NCBI GenBank assembly: GCA_946546925.1
Contig: CAMNOS010000007.1
Span: 1-42,198, forward strand
Direction of reading: 5' to 3'
Length of the DNA: 42,198 bases
From: an uncultured Butyrivibrio sp.
GTDB lineage: Bacteria; Bacillota; Clostridia; Lachnospirales; Lachnospiraceae
Made by a program: the position numbers and the translations under genes
Part shown: positions 17,645 through 26,859 of the stretch, piece after piece
How the letters are laid out: every line of letters starts with the position of its first letter
How positions within the stretch are numbered: position 1 is the first letter of the stretch
Notes under the pieces: generated by a model
The model's database searches: none
Told to the model about the DNA's origin: nothing
The model's input: only the letters and a program-made list of their open reading frames with translations

Positions 17645-17857
17645 ATGAAAAAGACATTTAAGTGTGAGGTTGATTGTGCCAACTGTGCAGCCAAGATGGA
17701 GGATGCTGTTAAGAAGATCGAGGGCGTTGTAAGCGCAAGGGTTAATTTCATGACCCAGAAGTTTACACTTGAAGCTGCCGATGACATTTTTGAGAAAGTA
17801 TTTGACGATGCGGTAAAGGCCTGCAAAAAGGTTGAGCCGGACTGTGAGATCGGCTGA
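17645..17857 (+). CDS. Small HMA-domain heavy-metal-binding protein
   Basis: 70-residue ferredoxin-like HMA domain, like CopZ or the N-terminal domain of CadA/ZntA. DCANCAAKME carries the Cys11-x-x-Cys14 metal site, preceded by an acidic Asp10, which is the pattern of Zn/Cd/Pb-binding HMA domains (DCxxC) rather than copper chaperones. An extra Cys7 and a late Cys67 could add ligands. The start is ATG 17645 after GGTGG; the frame is open further upstream but without a better start. The next gene's ATPase lacks an N-terminal HMA domain, so this protein probably supplies it in trans. Confidence 0.88.
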   Translation: MKKTFKCEVDCANCAAKMEDAVKKIEGVVSARVNFMTQKFTLEAADDIFEKVFDDAVKACKKVEPDCEIG

Positions 17858-17902
17858 TACCGGGGACGTAGACCTGAATTTCACGTCTTTGGAGGCACTA
17901 CC

Positions 17903-19798
17903 ATGACCAAAAAACAAAAGAAAGTAAGAAACAGAATTTTCATTGTACTGTGTATGTTCGCAGTGCTGATGGTACTTGAAAAGACTGGCATCTTAAGCCC
18001 GCTTCCGTGGTTTTTGCAGTTAGCCATCTTCCTGGTTCCGTATATCATCATAGGCTACGACGTCATAAGAAAGGCAGTCATAAATATCAGCCACGGACAG
18101 GTATTTGATGAGAACTTCCTGATGATGATCGCAACCTTTGGCGCCTTTGGGATCGGGGAATACTCCGAAGCACTGGCAGTCATGCTTTTCTATCAGGTGG
18201 GTGAACTGTTCCAGAGTGTTGCTGTCGCAAAATCCAGACAGTCAATCTCAGATTTGATGAGTATTGCTCCGGAATATGCCAATCTGATAGCCGAGGACGG
18301 CTCCATAAGCGAAGTGGATCCGGAGGAAGTCAGTGTCGGCGACCTTCTTCTCATAAGGGCAGGCGAGAAGATCCCTGTGGACGGAACTGTAACAGAGGGA
18401 GAGTCCTTTGTGGACACTGCGGCCCTTACCGGAGAGTCCGTACCCAGGCGCGTTCAGAAGAACGACGCAGTGATAAGCGGATGCGTAAACGGAGAGGGAA
18501 TCCTCAAGATAAGAGTGGACAAGGCCTATGAGGACTCAACTGTTGCAAGGATCCTTGAGCTTGTAGAGAATGCCAGCAATAAGAAGTCCAGGATGGAGAA
18601 TTTCATCACCAGGTTTGCAAGATACTACACACCGGTTGTCACAATAGGTGCAGTGCTTCTTGCAGTGCTCCCTCCGCTCTTTGGACAGATCCCGTTTTCT
18701 GACAGCATCAGAAGAGCCTGCATATTCCTCATCGTATCCTGTCCATGCGCCCTTGTTATCTCGGTTCCTCTGGGATTCTTCGGAGGTATCGGTGCTTCTT
18801 CCAGGAAGGGCGTACTTGTAAAGGGCAGCAATTTCCTTGAGGCTGCAGCCCTTATAGATACTGTTGTATTTGATAAGACAGGGACCATCACCAGAGGTGA
18901 GTTCAGGGTATCTGAGATTATCCCCGCTTCGGGATCAGGTATTTCGGAAAAAGAACTTCTGACTATGGCAGCTGCAGGTGAAGCTTTTTCAAATCACCCG
19001 ATCGCAAGGTCCATTATCCAGTGTTACACTGAGAAAAACGCCGCAGCACCTGACACGGCTCCCATTGATAACTCAAGGACCAGGGAGGTCCCGGGAAAGG
19101 GACTTTCCACATATTACAACGGCAAGGAGCTGCTGCTTGGAAACAGCAGACTCATAGATGTACCGGCATCCATCGGCCTTATCGATGAGAGCGCAGGGAC
19201 AGTTATATACGTCTCTTATGACGGAACATATATGGGCGCCATTGTTATTGCAGATCAGATCAAGACCGGAGTAAAAGAGGCAATAGCATCCCTTTATGCT
19301 ATCGGAGTAAAGAGGGCTGTAATGCTCACCGGAGACAACGAAGATATTGCAAGGCACGTTGCTGACAAGGTGGGAATAAATGATGTGAAGGCAGGACTCC
19401 TCCCTGCAGACAAGGTTTCAGCTGTTGAAAAAATGCTGGACAGAGGCGATAATGGTAACAGACTTGCATTTGTTGGTGACGGTATCAACGATGCGCCGGT
19501 CCTGATGAGAGCGGATGTGGGAATTGCCATGGGCAGCCTTGGAAGCGATGCCGCCATCGAGGCAGCTGACATCGTAATAATGGACGACGACCTCAATAAG
19601 ATCTCATCAGTCATCAAGATTGCACGCAAGACCGTTAGAATTGTCAAGGAGAATATTGTATTTGCACTGGCTGTAAAGCTGATCATCCTGATCCTTGGAG
19701 CCCTTGGTCTTACCACCATGTGGCTTGCCGTGTTCGGGGATGTGGGAGTGGCAGTCATTGCCATCCTCAATTCCATGCGTGCACTAGAGGATAAGTGA
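17903..19798 (+). CDS. P1B-type heavy-metal-translocating ATPase (Zn/Cd/Pb group)
   Basis: 631-residue metal-export ATPase of the inner membrane, CadA/ZntA-like but without a fused HMA domain. Motifs: TGES (176-179, actuator), CPC (280-282, transmembrane metal site), DKTGT (324-328, phosphorylated Asp324), HP (365-366, P1B hallmark), GDGINDAP (525-532). In the last helices Lys592 and Asp613 (MWLAVFGDVGVA) match the Lys/Asp pair of group P1B-2 pumps for zinc, cadmium and lead. TTGGAGG is a strong Shine-Dalgarno. It forms an operon with the repressor and metal-binding protein upstream. The exported metal cannot be fixed further by sequence. Confidence 0.94.
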   Translation: MTKKQKKVRNRIFIVLCMFAVLMVLEKTGILSPLPWFLQLAIFLVPYIIIGYDVIRKAVINISHGQVFDENFLMMIATFGAFGIGEYSEALAVMLFYQVGELFQSVAVAKSRQSISDLMSIAPEYANLIAEDGSISEVDPEEVSVGDLLLIRAGEKIPVDGTVTEGESFVDTAALTGESVPRRVQKNDAVISGCVNGEGILKIRVDKAYEDSTVARILELVENASNKKSRMENFITRFARYYTPVVTIGAVLLAVLPPLFGQIPFSDSIRRACIFLIVSCPCALVISVPLGFFGGIGASSRKGVLVKGSNFLEAAALIDTVVFDKTGTITRGEFRVSEIIPASGSGISEKELLTMAAAGEAFSNHPIARSIIQCYTEKNAAAPDTAPIDNSRTREVPGKGLSTYYNGKELLLGNSRLIDVPASIGLIDESAGTVIYVSYDGTYMGAIVIADQIKTGVKEAIASLYAIGVKRAVMLTGDNEDIARHVADKVGINDVKAGLLPADKVSAVEKMLDRGDNGNRLAFVGDGINDAPVLMRADVGIAMGSLGSDAAIEAADIVIMDDDLNKISSVIKIARKTVRIVKENIVFALAVKLIILILGALGLTTMWLAVFGDVGVAVIAILNSMRALEDK

Positions 19799-19811
19799 GA
19801 GGAATACAGAT

Positions 19812-21779
19812 ATGCCAAGAGCAGAACTATACGTGGGAGAGCTGCTTATGAAGCTGGTAGGAAGGCAGACCGGCGAGATAAGCAAGGTGGATTACAAACC
19901 TCAGAAGAAGGCTTTTAGTGCTCTCCCCTTCCCGGATGAAGAGCCTCTTAACAGAGCAACTCCTGAGTCGCAGGGCGTAAGTTCTGCTTTTTTTAGTGAA
20001 CTTTTAAGAGGTCTTTCTGAGGATAAAAAATGCAGGATGCACAGGTTCATGTGCTTAAGGCACGGGAAGGTCATCTGCGAGTGCGCTTTTGATCCCTTTG
20101 ACATGGACATGTGGCACGTTACCTACTCAATGTGCAAGAGCATTACATCTATGGCGATAGGACTTCTGATCGATGAGGGAAAGCTCTCTCTTGAAGACAG
20201 GTTAAGCGATATCTTCGGAGCCAGGATGGGCACGCTTTCAAGAATCAAAAAGCCGATCACCGTGAGAAACCTTCTCAACATGTCAAGCGGTGTCGACTTC
20301 AATGAGGCCGGGGCACTTAGCGGCAATGACTGGCGGAAGAGCTTTTTTGAGGCCTCACAGAAATTTGACCCCGGGACCAGATTTGAATACAACAGCATGA
20401 ATTCCTATATGCTCTCCGCAATTGTCACGGAGATCACAGGTAAGACCCTGTTTGATTTTTGCAAAGAGAGAATCTTCGACCCCATGGGCATCAAGAGAGT
20501 CCTGTGGGAGAGCTGTCCTCAGAGCATCACGCTCGGCGGCTGGGGGCTCTATATGCGAATAGAGGATATGGCCAGGATAGGACAGATGTATCTTGACAAC
20601 GGAATGTGGGGCGGCAGACAGATCATTCCGAGGCAGTGGGTTGTGGAATCCACGGCGCTTCAGATCGAGACGGGAGATGACAGCAACAGATACTACGGCT
20701 ATCAGATCTGGATCAACAATGACAGGCACGGATCCTACTCTTTTAATGGGATGATGGGGCAGAACGTGTTTGTGTATCCGGATGTGGACATGGTGATAGT
20801 GACCAATGCCGGCAATTCGGATGTGTTTCAGACAAGTTCCATGGCGGTGAGAATCCGTGAGATGATGAAAAAAATAGATGTAAGTGACAGCCCGCTTCCG
20901 GATGATGTCAAAGCCCGAAACCTTCTCGACGGTATCTGCAGGCGCATTGGCAACGATACTGCGGACCGGCCTGTAATAACAGGCGGCGGCTGGAAAAACA
21001 GACAGGTAGCCATGACAACCGGCTCCTGCAGGAAAAAGAATGTAACGACAGGTGCAAGGAGGCGCCTTTTCTCAGGTGATGGCACCTCTTTATCAAACAG
21101 AGACGACGCAGGCTTTATTAATGCATTCCTTAAGAGACTGTCAGGTTTTAAGTATGACATAGACCCGTCGGGCGTCGGGATAATGCCTCTTTTGATGCAG
21201 ATCGTCCACAACAATTTCACCGACGGAATGAGGAGCATCGGCTTCAGATACACTGATGACAATGCTTTTTACATCGATATCTACGAGGGTGAAGTCATAT
21301 ACAGACTTCGGTGCGGCTTTGGAGGAAGGACTTATCCGGGCGATATAAATGTTCACGGCGAGAACTACAAGGTGGCGGTAAAGAGCGTCTGCACAAGGGA
21401 TGAGTACAATCGGATCGTCCTTCGAAACGACATATACTTTCTTGAGGAGACCTGCATCAGATCCTTTAACATCCATTTCGAGGATGAGAGAGGGGGCTTG
21501 CCAGGAACCGGCGCAGACTCCCTGCTTATTCCCTCAGGGATAGAGATAAGAATGTCGGAGATGCCGGGCACGGATATGCTTCTTGATACCATAAAAAAGC
21601 TTTCCCTGACTGAACTTGCCGGCTTTGAGTCGGCAATAGTTACAAGGTTTTTGCGTGGCGGGATGAAGGAAGCTCTTGAGCACGCCGCCAAGAACACGAT
21701 GGAGCCGGTGCTTATTGGAACCATTATCAACCCGGAGCTCATTACACTCACGTCCGGGGAAAAAGATGCTGTTATGTGA
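19812..21779 (+). CDS. Serine beta-lactamase-like hydrolase (class C fold) with an unknown C-terminal domain
   Basis: 655 residues. Residues about 45-350 are a Beta-lactamase (Pfam PF00144 type) domain: Ser106-Met-Cys-Lys109 gives the catalytic SxxK, Tyr193-Asn-Ser195 the YxS/N motif, and SFNGMMGQNVFVYPD (from 310) the third-motif region. No signal peptide or transmembrane segment is visible, so it is probably cytosolic, which argues against a role as a secreted lactamase. The last 300 residues (about 355-655) match nothing I recognize; they include a basic, low-order stretch and then a mixed alpha/beta region. It starts 13 bases after the metal ATPase with AGAGGAA, so it looks like the last gene of the metal operon. 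Substrate unknown; esterase, amidase or peptidase are possible. Confidence 0.8.
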   Translation: MPRAELYVGELLMKLVGRQTGEISKVDYKPQKKAFSALPFPDEEPLNRATPESQGVSSAFFSELLRGLSEDKKCRMHRFMCLRHGKVICECAFDPFDMDMWHVTYSMCKSITSMAIGLLIDEGKLSLEDRLSDIFGARMGTLSRIKKPITVRNLLNMSSGVDFNEAGALSGNDWRKSFFEASQKFDPGTRFEYNSMNSYMLSAIVTEITGKTLFDFCKERIFDPMGIKRVLWESCPQSITLGGWGLYMRIEDMARIGQMYLDNGMWGGRQIIPRQWVVESTALQIETGDDSNRYYGYQIWINNDRHGSYSFNGMMGQNVFVYPDVDMVIVTNAGNSDVFQTSSMAVRIREMMKKIDVSDSPLPDDVKARNLLDGICRRIGNDTADRPVITGGGWKNRQVAMTTGSCRKKNVTTGARRRLFSGDGTSLSNRDDAGFINAFLKRLSGFKYDIDPSGVGIMPLLMQIVHNNFTDGMRSIGFRYTDDNAFYIDIYEGEVIYRLRCGFGGRTYPGDINVHGENYKVAVKSVCTRDEYNRIVLRNDIYFLEETCIRSFNIHFEDERGGLPGTGADSLLIPSGIEIRMSEMPGTDMLLDTIKKLSLTELAGFESAIVTRFLRGGMKEALEHAAKNTMEPVLIGTIINPELITLTSGEKDAVM

Positions 21780-21824
21780 TATACTGAATGATAACTGGAA
21801 AATTTATAGAAAAGGGGTAATATA

Positions 21825-22679
21825 ATGGCTAATTCAGTTTATGAGAAACTTTTACAATGCAGAGATGCGGTCAGGAAGGTGACAGACTTTGTACCTGACG
21901 TGGCACTGGTTCTGGGATCGGGACTTGGTGCATTTGCAGATAACATCAGAATAGAGAAAGAGATTTCTTACAGCGATATACCAGGCTTTCCTGTCTCAAC
22001 AGTTCCGGGACATGCAGGGAAGTTCATCTTCGGATATCTGGATGACAAAAAAATAGTCTGCATGAAGGGCAGAGTGCACTTCTATGAAGGGTATGACATC
22101 TCTGATGTTGTGCTTCCCGCAAGGCTTATGAAGATGCTTGGAGCAAAGATCCTGTTTCTCACAAATGCAGCCGGCGGTCTGGGCGACGGTTTTGCCGCAG
22201 GTGATCTGATGCTTATAACAGATCATGTTTCCATATTTGCTCCGAACCCGCTTAAGGGGGCTAACATCGATGAACTCGGACCAAGATTCCCTGACATGTC
22301 GGAAGTTTACAGCAGGGACCTTCAGGATATCATAAGGGGCGTTGCGAGAGAAAATGGTATCAGACTTCAGGAGGGCGTATACTGCCAGCTCACAGGTCCT
22401 TCCTTTGAGTCTCCGGCTGAGATCAGACTCCTAAAGGGACTTGGCGTATCAGCTGTCGGAATGAGTACCGTCAACGAAGCAATCGCAGCCAACCACATGG
22501 GCATGAAGATCTGCGGCGTCTCCTGCATCAGTAACCTTGCTGCAGGAATAAGCGATGTGCCTCTGTGCCATGAGGAGGTTCAGGAAGCTGCGGACAAGGC
22601 AGCCCCTCTTTTCACAAAGCTTGTGACAGAATCTATCAGGAGGTTTGACGTCTCTGACCAGGAGGAGAACAGACTATGA
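21825..22679 (+). CDS. Purine nucleoside phosphorylase (PNP-I, trimeric type)
   Basis: 284 residues. Phosphorolysis of inosine/guanosine-type nucleosides to base and ribose-1-phosphate. Motifs: LGSGLGAFAD (phosphate), PGHAGKFIFG, MKGRVHFYEGY, LTNAAGGLGDGFAAGDLMLITDH, and MSTVNEAIAANHMG. The Asn in SCISNLAAG is the 6-oxopurine-recognizing residue of trimeric PNPs. AAAGGGG precedes the ATG. The stop codon overlaps the ATG of a methylthioadenosine/SAH deaminase-like gene, so the two products may act in sequence. Confidence 0.94.
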   Translation: MANSVYEKLLQCRDAVRKVTDFVPDVALVLGSGLGAFADNIRIEKEISYSDIPGFPVSTVPGHAGKFIFGYLDDKKIVCMKGRVHFYEGYDISDVVLPARLMKMLGAKILFLTNAAGGLGDGFAAGDLMLITDHVSIFAPNPLKGANIDELGPRFPDMSEVYSRDLQDIIRGVARENGIRLQEGVYCQLTGPSFESPAEIRLLKGLGVSAVGMSTVNEAIAANHMGMKICGVSCISNLAAGISDVPLCHEEVQEAADKAAPLFTKLVTESIRRFDVSDQEENRL

Positions 22680-23977
22680 ATATAAGATTTCACAATGCCA
22701 GGATACTGACAATGGAAGATGACAGAGAGGTGTTCGAGGGTGAAGTCTGGGTTTCTGGTGACTCGATACTCTTTGTTGGAACAGCTGATGAGGCTTCGGA
22801 ATATATGCGCCTTCATCAGGGTGAGATACCTTCCTGGGACAGCGAAAGGGACTGCCACAAGAACCTTCTTATGCCCGGATTTAAGAATGCCCACACCCAT
22901 TCTGCCATGACCCTTATGAGGTCCAAGGCTGACGACCTCCCGCTGCAGGACTGGCTTGGCAATCAGATTTTCCCTGTAGAAGCCAAAATGACAGCGGAGG
23001 ATATCTACCACCTGAGCAAGATATCCATAATGGAGTACCTTACAAGCGGCATCACATCGGTCTTTGAGATGTATCTCACACCCTATTCGGTTGCAGATGC
23101 ATTCAGGGACTGCGGCATGAGGTGTGTTCAGACCAGCTGTGTCAACAATTTCAGCCAGTCGGTGGAGCTTTTAGAGAACTACTACAACGACCTCAACGGA
23201 AGGGATGAGTACAACTCCTTTATCCTTGGCGTTCATGCGGAGTACACCTGCTCCAAGGAGCTTCTTGAGAAGTGCGCTGAGCTTGTTAAAAAGTACAAAG
23301 CACCCTTCTGGGCGCACATACAGGAGACCGAGTCCGAAACCAAAGAGTGTATGGAAAGATACGGACTTACCCCTATAGAATTCTTTGACAGCCTCGGACT
23401 TTTCGAGTACGGAGGAGGCGGTTATCACCTGGTCTGGACCAATGACCGTGACAGAGAGATCATGAAAAAGAGAGGTCTCTTTGCCGTGACCAATCCCGGA
23501 TCCAACACCAAGCTTGCAAGCGGCATAGCACCCATCAGGGAGTACCTTGAAAAGGGTATACCTGTAGCCATCGGAACCGACGGACCTGCAAGCAATAACT
23601 GCCTCGACATGTTCAGGGAGATGTTCCTTGTTACCGGACTTGCCAAGCTTAAGAATATGGATGCCGGTGCGGTTGATGCCATGGAAGTTCTGAAGATGGC
23701 AACCGTCAACGGCGCGCATGCGATGGGACTTGACGACTGCGACTGCCTGAAGGCCGGCAAGAAGGCTGACATCATCATGCTTGACATGGACAGGCCCAAT
23801 ATGCAGCCGATAAACAATATCCCCAAGAATATCGTATATTCCGGTTCCAAGGACAACGTGATGATGACCATGATAGGAGGTATCATCCGCTATGAGAACA
23901 GAACCTTTAATATAGGCGCGGAGCCGGACGACATCTACAAAAAGGCAGAAGAAATCAGTAAAAGGATATACGGCTGA
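22676..23977 (+). CDS. mtaD: Amidohydrolase, 5-methylthioadenosine/S-adenosylhomocysteine deaminase-like
   Basis: 433-residue zinc amidohydrolase of the MtaD/TrzA group, expected to deaminate adenine-based nucleosides (MTA, SAH, 5'-deoxyadenosine). Motifs: PGFKNAHTHSAMTLMR (His73-x-His75 metal ligands), HAEYTCS, HIQETESE, NPGSNTKLASGIAPI, and GTDGPASNNCLDMF with the catalytic Asp. The usual SAHCV segment reads GGGGYHLVW, with the metal His kept. The start overlaps the PNP stop as ATGA, which means tight translational coupling. Guanine deaminase is less likely because the HxH context is that of MtaD. The exact substrate is inferred. Confidence 0.85.
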   Translation: MNIRFHNARILTMEDDREVFEGEVWVSGDSILFVGTADEASEYMRLHQGEIPSWDSERDCHKNLLMPGFKNAHTHSAMTLMRSKADDLPLQDWLGNQIFPVEAKMTAEDIYHLSKISIMEYLTSGITSVFEMYLTPYSVADAFRDCGMRCVQTSCVNNFSQSVELLENYYNDLNGRDEYNSFILGVHAEYTCSKELLEKCAELVKKYKAPFWAHIQETESETKECMERYGLTPIEFFDSLGLFEYGGGGYHLVWTNDRDREIMKKRGLFAVTNPGSNTKLASGIAPIREYLEKGIPVAIGTDGPASNNCLDMFREMFLVTGLAKLKNMDAGAVDAMEVLKMATVNGAHAMGLDDCDCLKAGKKADIIMLDMDRPNMQPINNIPKNIVYSGSKDNVMMTMIGGIIRYENRTFNIGAEPDDIYKKAEEISKRIYG

Positions 23978-23980
23978 CAT

Positions 23981-25669
23981 ATGGATTTTTTTACGATCAT
24001 ATTTATTATTCTTGCGGTCATGGTCATCGCCTTCGTCCTGGGACTAAGGGATAAGGCCAATGCCCGGAAGAATCTTATAAACAGACTCAAAAAGGAATAC
24101 GGCTCTGCGCCGCATATCAGATGTAAGAGCGGAGAGAGAGAGCACATAAGCGGCTTTTACAGAAATCATAAAGAAGGTTTCCGGATAGATGACATAACCT
24201 GGAATGACCTGGATATGGACAGTGTTTATGACAGAGTCAACTACTGTCTGTCTGCAGCAGGAGATGAGTACCTCTACTATATGCTCAGGACTCCCAGGCA
24301 GGCTGATGATTTTGAGGACTTTGAGAAGAAGACACAGTTCTTTCAGGATAACGGCGATATGCGTCTTAAGATGCAGGTGATCTTTTCAGATATCGGAAAG
24401 AGCAGCAAGTATTCCATTTACGACTATATCGATTACCTTCAGAAGGCAGTTGATACCGCTAACGGAAGGCACATTGCTGCACTTGTACTGATGGCTCTGG
24501 CTATTGTGCTCTGTTTTTTTAATTTCACAGCCGGATTCTTTGTGCTCATTGCGATCATGCTCTTTCAGATATTTACCTACTTCAGGATTAAGAGCGATAT
24601 CGACCCATATCTTGTGACCTACGGCTATATCATGAGGGTCATTAAGAGTATAGACAGCTTCAGGGGTATAACTGATGAGGTCTTTGCCGAAGATGTAAGG
24701 GAACTTACTGAGATATCCAAGGAGTTTTCGTCTTTCAGGGCCTTTGCGGATATTCTTCTCGCACCAACAAGGATGAATTCGGTAGGCAACCCTGCAGACC
24801 TTCTGATGGACTATATCAGAATGGTGACTCACGCAGACATAATCAAGTTCAATCAGATGTACAAGGAGATCCTGCGAAGGAAAGACAAGCTTGACAGGAT
24901 ACTTGAGATAACAGGAAGAATTGAGGCTGCAATCTCTGCAGCGTGCTTCAGGGCATCCTTTGAAGGGAAGAGCTGTGTGCCGGTTCTGACAGGGGATTCT
25001 TTTTGCGCAAAAGAGCTCTTCCATCCCCTTATCAGGGATGCGGTTGCCAATGACATTGAGTCCAAGAGGGGTGTTCTTCTTACCGGCTCCAACGCTTCGG
25101 GAAAATCAACCTTCCTTAAGTCCTGCGCCATCAATGCTATCCTTGCACAGTCCATTCACACGGCCCTTGCCTCTTTTTACCGGGCACCGGTCTATCGCAT
25201 CTATTCTTCAATGGCTCTCAAGGATGACATTTTTGAGGGGGACAGCTACTACATAGTTGAGATCAAGTCCATCAAGAGGATACTGGATGCGGCAGCCGAA
25301 AGCGGGCAGCAGGTGCTGTGCTTTGTGGATGAAGTCCTTCGCGGCACCAACACGGTGGAGAGGATAGCGGCATCAACGCAGATCCTTAAGAAGCTGTCTC
25401 TTGACCACGTGCAGTGTTTTGCAGCAACACATGACATCGAGCTGACTTCTCTTCTTAAAGATTTCTACGACATCTATCACTTTGAGGGAGATGTGACAGA
25501 TAACGACGTTCACTTTGACTATAAGATTAAGGAAGGTCCCGCAACTACGAGAAATGCCATTAAGCTTCTTGGGGTACTTGGATATGACAACAGTGTTGTC
25601 ACAGATGCTCAGAATATGGCTGACGGATTTCTTAGAAACGGAACCTGGGTGACTGATTATGAAAGTTAG
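23981..25669 (+). CDS. Membrane-anchored MutS-like ATPase
   Basis: 562 residues. Only the core and ATPase domains of MutS are present; the mismatch-binding N-terminal domains I and II are missing. Hydrophobic segments at about 3-22, 165-181 and 183-200 suggest membrane attachment, which is foreign to classical MutS. The C-terminal half holds Walker [11 protein letters not shown] (368-377), a signature region with [18 protein letters not shown], Walker [12 protein letters not shown] (447-457) and the His switch ATHD (482-485). It is 3 bases after the deaminase and overlaps rnhA by 11 bases. Related proteins are known in Firmicutes but have no clear role; mismatch repair is not supported. Confidence 0.85.
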   Translation: MDFFTIIFIILAVMVIAFVLGLRDKANARKNLINRLKKEYGSAPHIRCKSGEREHISGFYRNHKEGFRIDDITWNDLDMDSVYDRVNYCLSAAGDEYLYYMLRTPRQADDFEDFEKKTQFFQDNGDMRLKMQVIFSDIGKSSKYSIYDYIDYLQKAVDTANGRHIAALVLMALAIVLCFFNFTAGFFVLIAIMLFQIFTYFRIKSDIDPYLVTYGYIMRVIKSIDSFRGITDEVFAEDVRELTEISKEFSSFRAFADILLAPTRMNSVGNPADLLMDYIRMVTHADIIKFNQMYKEILRRKDKLDRILEITGRIEAAISAACFRASFEGKSCVPVLTGDSFCAKELFHPLIRDAVANDIESKRGVLLTGSNASGKSTFLKSCAINAILAQSIHTALASFYRAPVYRIYSSMALKDDIFEGDSYYIVEIKSIKRILDAAAESGQQVLCFVDEVLRGTNTVERIAASTQILKKLSLDHVQCFAATHDIELTSLLKDFYDIYHFEGDVTDNDVHFDYKIKEGPATTRNAIKLLGVLGYDNSVVTDAQNMADGFLRNGTWVTDYES

Positions 25670-26153
25670 TATATATTCGGACGGATCGGCCAGGGGCAAC
25701 CCTGACGGCCCCGGAGGATACGGCGTTGTGATGCGCTATATCGACTCAAAGGGAGAAACCCATGAAAAAGAAATAAGCGCCGGTTACGATAAGACCACCA
25801 ACAACCGCATGGAACTCATGGGGGCAATAGTGGGACTTGAGAATCTGAACCGCCCCTGCGAAGTAGAAATGTACTCTGATTCCAAGTATGTGATCAGTGC
25901 ATTCAATGAGGGGTGGTTAGACAACTGGATGAGAAACGGATGGAAGACCGCAGGCAAAAAGCCGGTTAAGAATGTTGAGCTGTGGCAAAGGCTTATAAAG
26001 GCAGCAGGCCCGCACAGGATATCCTGGATATGGGTCAAGGGTCACAACGGCCATCCGGAGAACGAAAGATGCGACGAACTTGCAACAACTGCGGCTGACC
26101 AGACGGCTGATAAGCTCCTCCATGACGACGGAGCGGGATTGTACCTGAAATGA
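25659..26153 (+). CDS. rnhA: Ribonuclease HI
   Basis: 164-residue endonuclease that degrades RNA in RNA-DNA hybrids. The catalytic set is complete: Asp8 ([17 protein letters not shown]), Glu52 ([10 protein letters not shown]), Asp74 (YSDSKYV), His129 and Asp139 ([16 protein letters not shown]). It has a handle region ([13 protein letters not shown]) like E. coli RNase HI. Its start lies inside the end of the MutS-like gene and its stop overlaps the next gene's ATG. Confidence 0.97.
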   Translation: MKVSIYSDGSARGNPDGPGGYGVVMRYIDSKGETHEKEISAGYDKTTNNRMELMGAIVGLENLNRPCEVEMYSDSKYVISAFNEGWLDNWMRNGWKTAGKKPVKNVELWQRLIKAAGPHRISWIWVKGHNGHPENERCDELATTAADQTADKLLHDDGAGLYLK

Positions 26154-26755
26154 TCTATTACATAGCAGACTGTCATTTTTTCCACAGCGCCCTCAATACC
26201 AAGATGGATATGCGCGGCTTTTCATCAGTGGAAGAGATGAACGATCACATGATTAAAAAATGGAATGACAAGGTCCAGAAGACGGATACGGTCATAGTTA
26301 TCGGAGACCTTTCCCTTGGCAAAGCCAAAGAGACGATGGAGCTTTTAGATACTCTTAAGGGCAGGATATGCCTCATCAGGGGGAACCACGACAAATATCT
26401 TGATGCAGCTGATTTTGACAAGTCAAGGTTTGAGTGGATAGACAGCTACAGGGAGATAGCGGATTCCCAGAGAAAGGTGGTCCTTTGCCATTACCCGATT
26501 CCCTTCTACAATGGGCAGTACAGGCTTAAGAAAAACGGTGACCCCAGGACTTACATGCTCTACGGTCATGTTCATGAGACCAGGGATGAAACTCTTATGA
26601 GAAAGTTCATAGATATGATCAGAAAGACCGAGTATACTCCTATCCATGGTGAGCATACGTCTTTTATCCCCTGCAATATGATCAACTGCTTCTGCAAGAG
26701 GTCGGACTACGAGCCGCTGTCTTTATCAGAGTGGATAAATCTTTCCCGGAGCTGA
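26150..26755 (+). CDS. Calcineurin-like metallophosphoesterase
   Basis: 201 residues. The dimetal phosphoesterase motifs are in order: Asp7-x-His9 (IADCHFFH), GDLSLG, GNHDKY, the His in [11 protein letters not shown], and GHVHETRD. The family includes phosphodiesterases and nucleases on varied substrates, so the substrate is open. The start overlaps the rnhA stop (ATGA), which indicates translational coupling; it is the last gene of the operon and is followed by an A/T-rich terminator. Confidence 0.88.
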   Translation: MIYYIADCHFFHSALNTKMDMRGFSSVEEMNDHMIKKWNDKVQKTDTVIVIGDLSLGKAKETMELLDTLKGRICLIRGNHDKYLDAADFDKSRFEWIDSYREIADSQRKVVLCHYPIPFYNGQYRLKKNGDPRTYMLYGHVHETRDETLMRKFIDMIRKTEYTPIHGEHTSFIPCNMINCFCKRSDYEPLSLSEWINLSRS

Positions 26756-26784
26756 AAAATAATTTTTATATAAAATTATTTTTT
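26755..26784 (+). terminator. A/T-only hairpin terminator
   Basis: AAAAATAATTT (26755-26765) pairs with AAATTATTTTT (26773-26783) over 11 bp, all A-T, with the T run built into the 3' arm. It directly follows the stop codon of the phosphoesterase gene. Confidence 0.65.
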
Positions 26785-26811
26785 GCGATATTTCGCCTTT
26801 GCATATTATAG

Positions 26812-26820
26812 TGATATACT
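26812..26820 (+). promoter_or_regulatory. Extended -10 promoter of the DHH phosphoesterase gene
   Basis: TGATATACT at 26812-26820 (TGn plus TATACT). The -35 region at the proper spacing (TTCGCC, 26792-26797) is weak. The start would be near 26827, giving a 33-base leader. Confidence 0.6.
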
Positions 26821-26859
26821 ATATAAGGATACGTAAATTTTTTTCTGATCGGGGGCAAT

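Noticed and set aside
23171-23980. Open frame of 269 codons on the minus strand
   Set aside because: Antisense to the MtaD-like gene; a shadow due to codon bias.
23981-25669. Assignment of the MutS-like gene as mutS/mutS2
   Set aside because: It lacks the mismatch-binding domains of MutS and the Smr domain of MutS2, and it has membrane segments.
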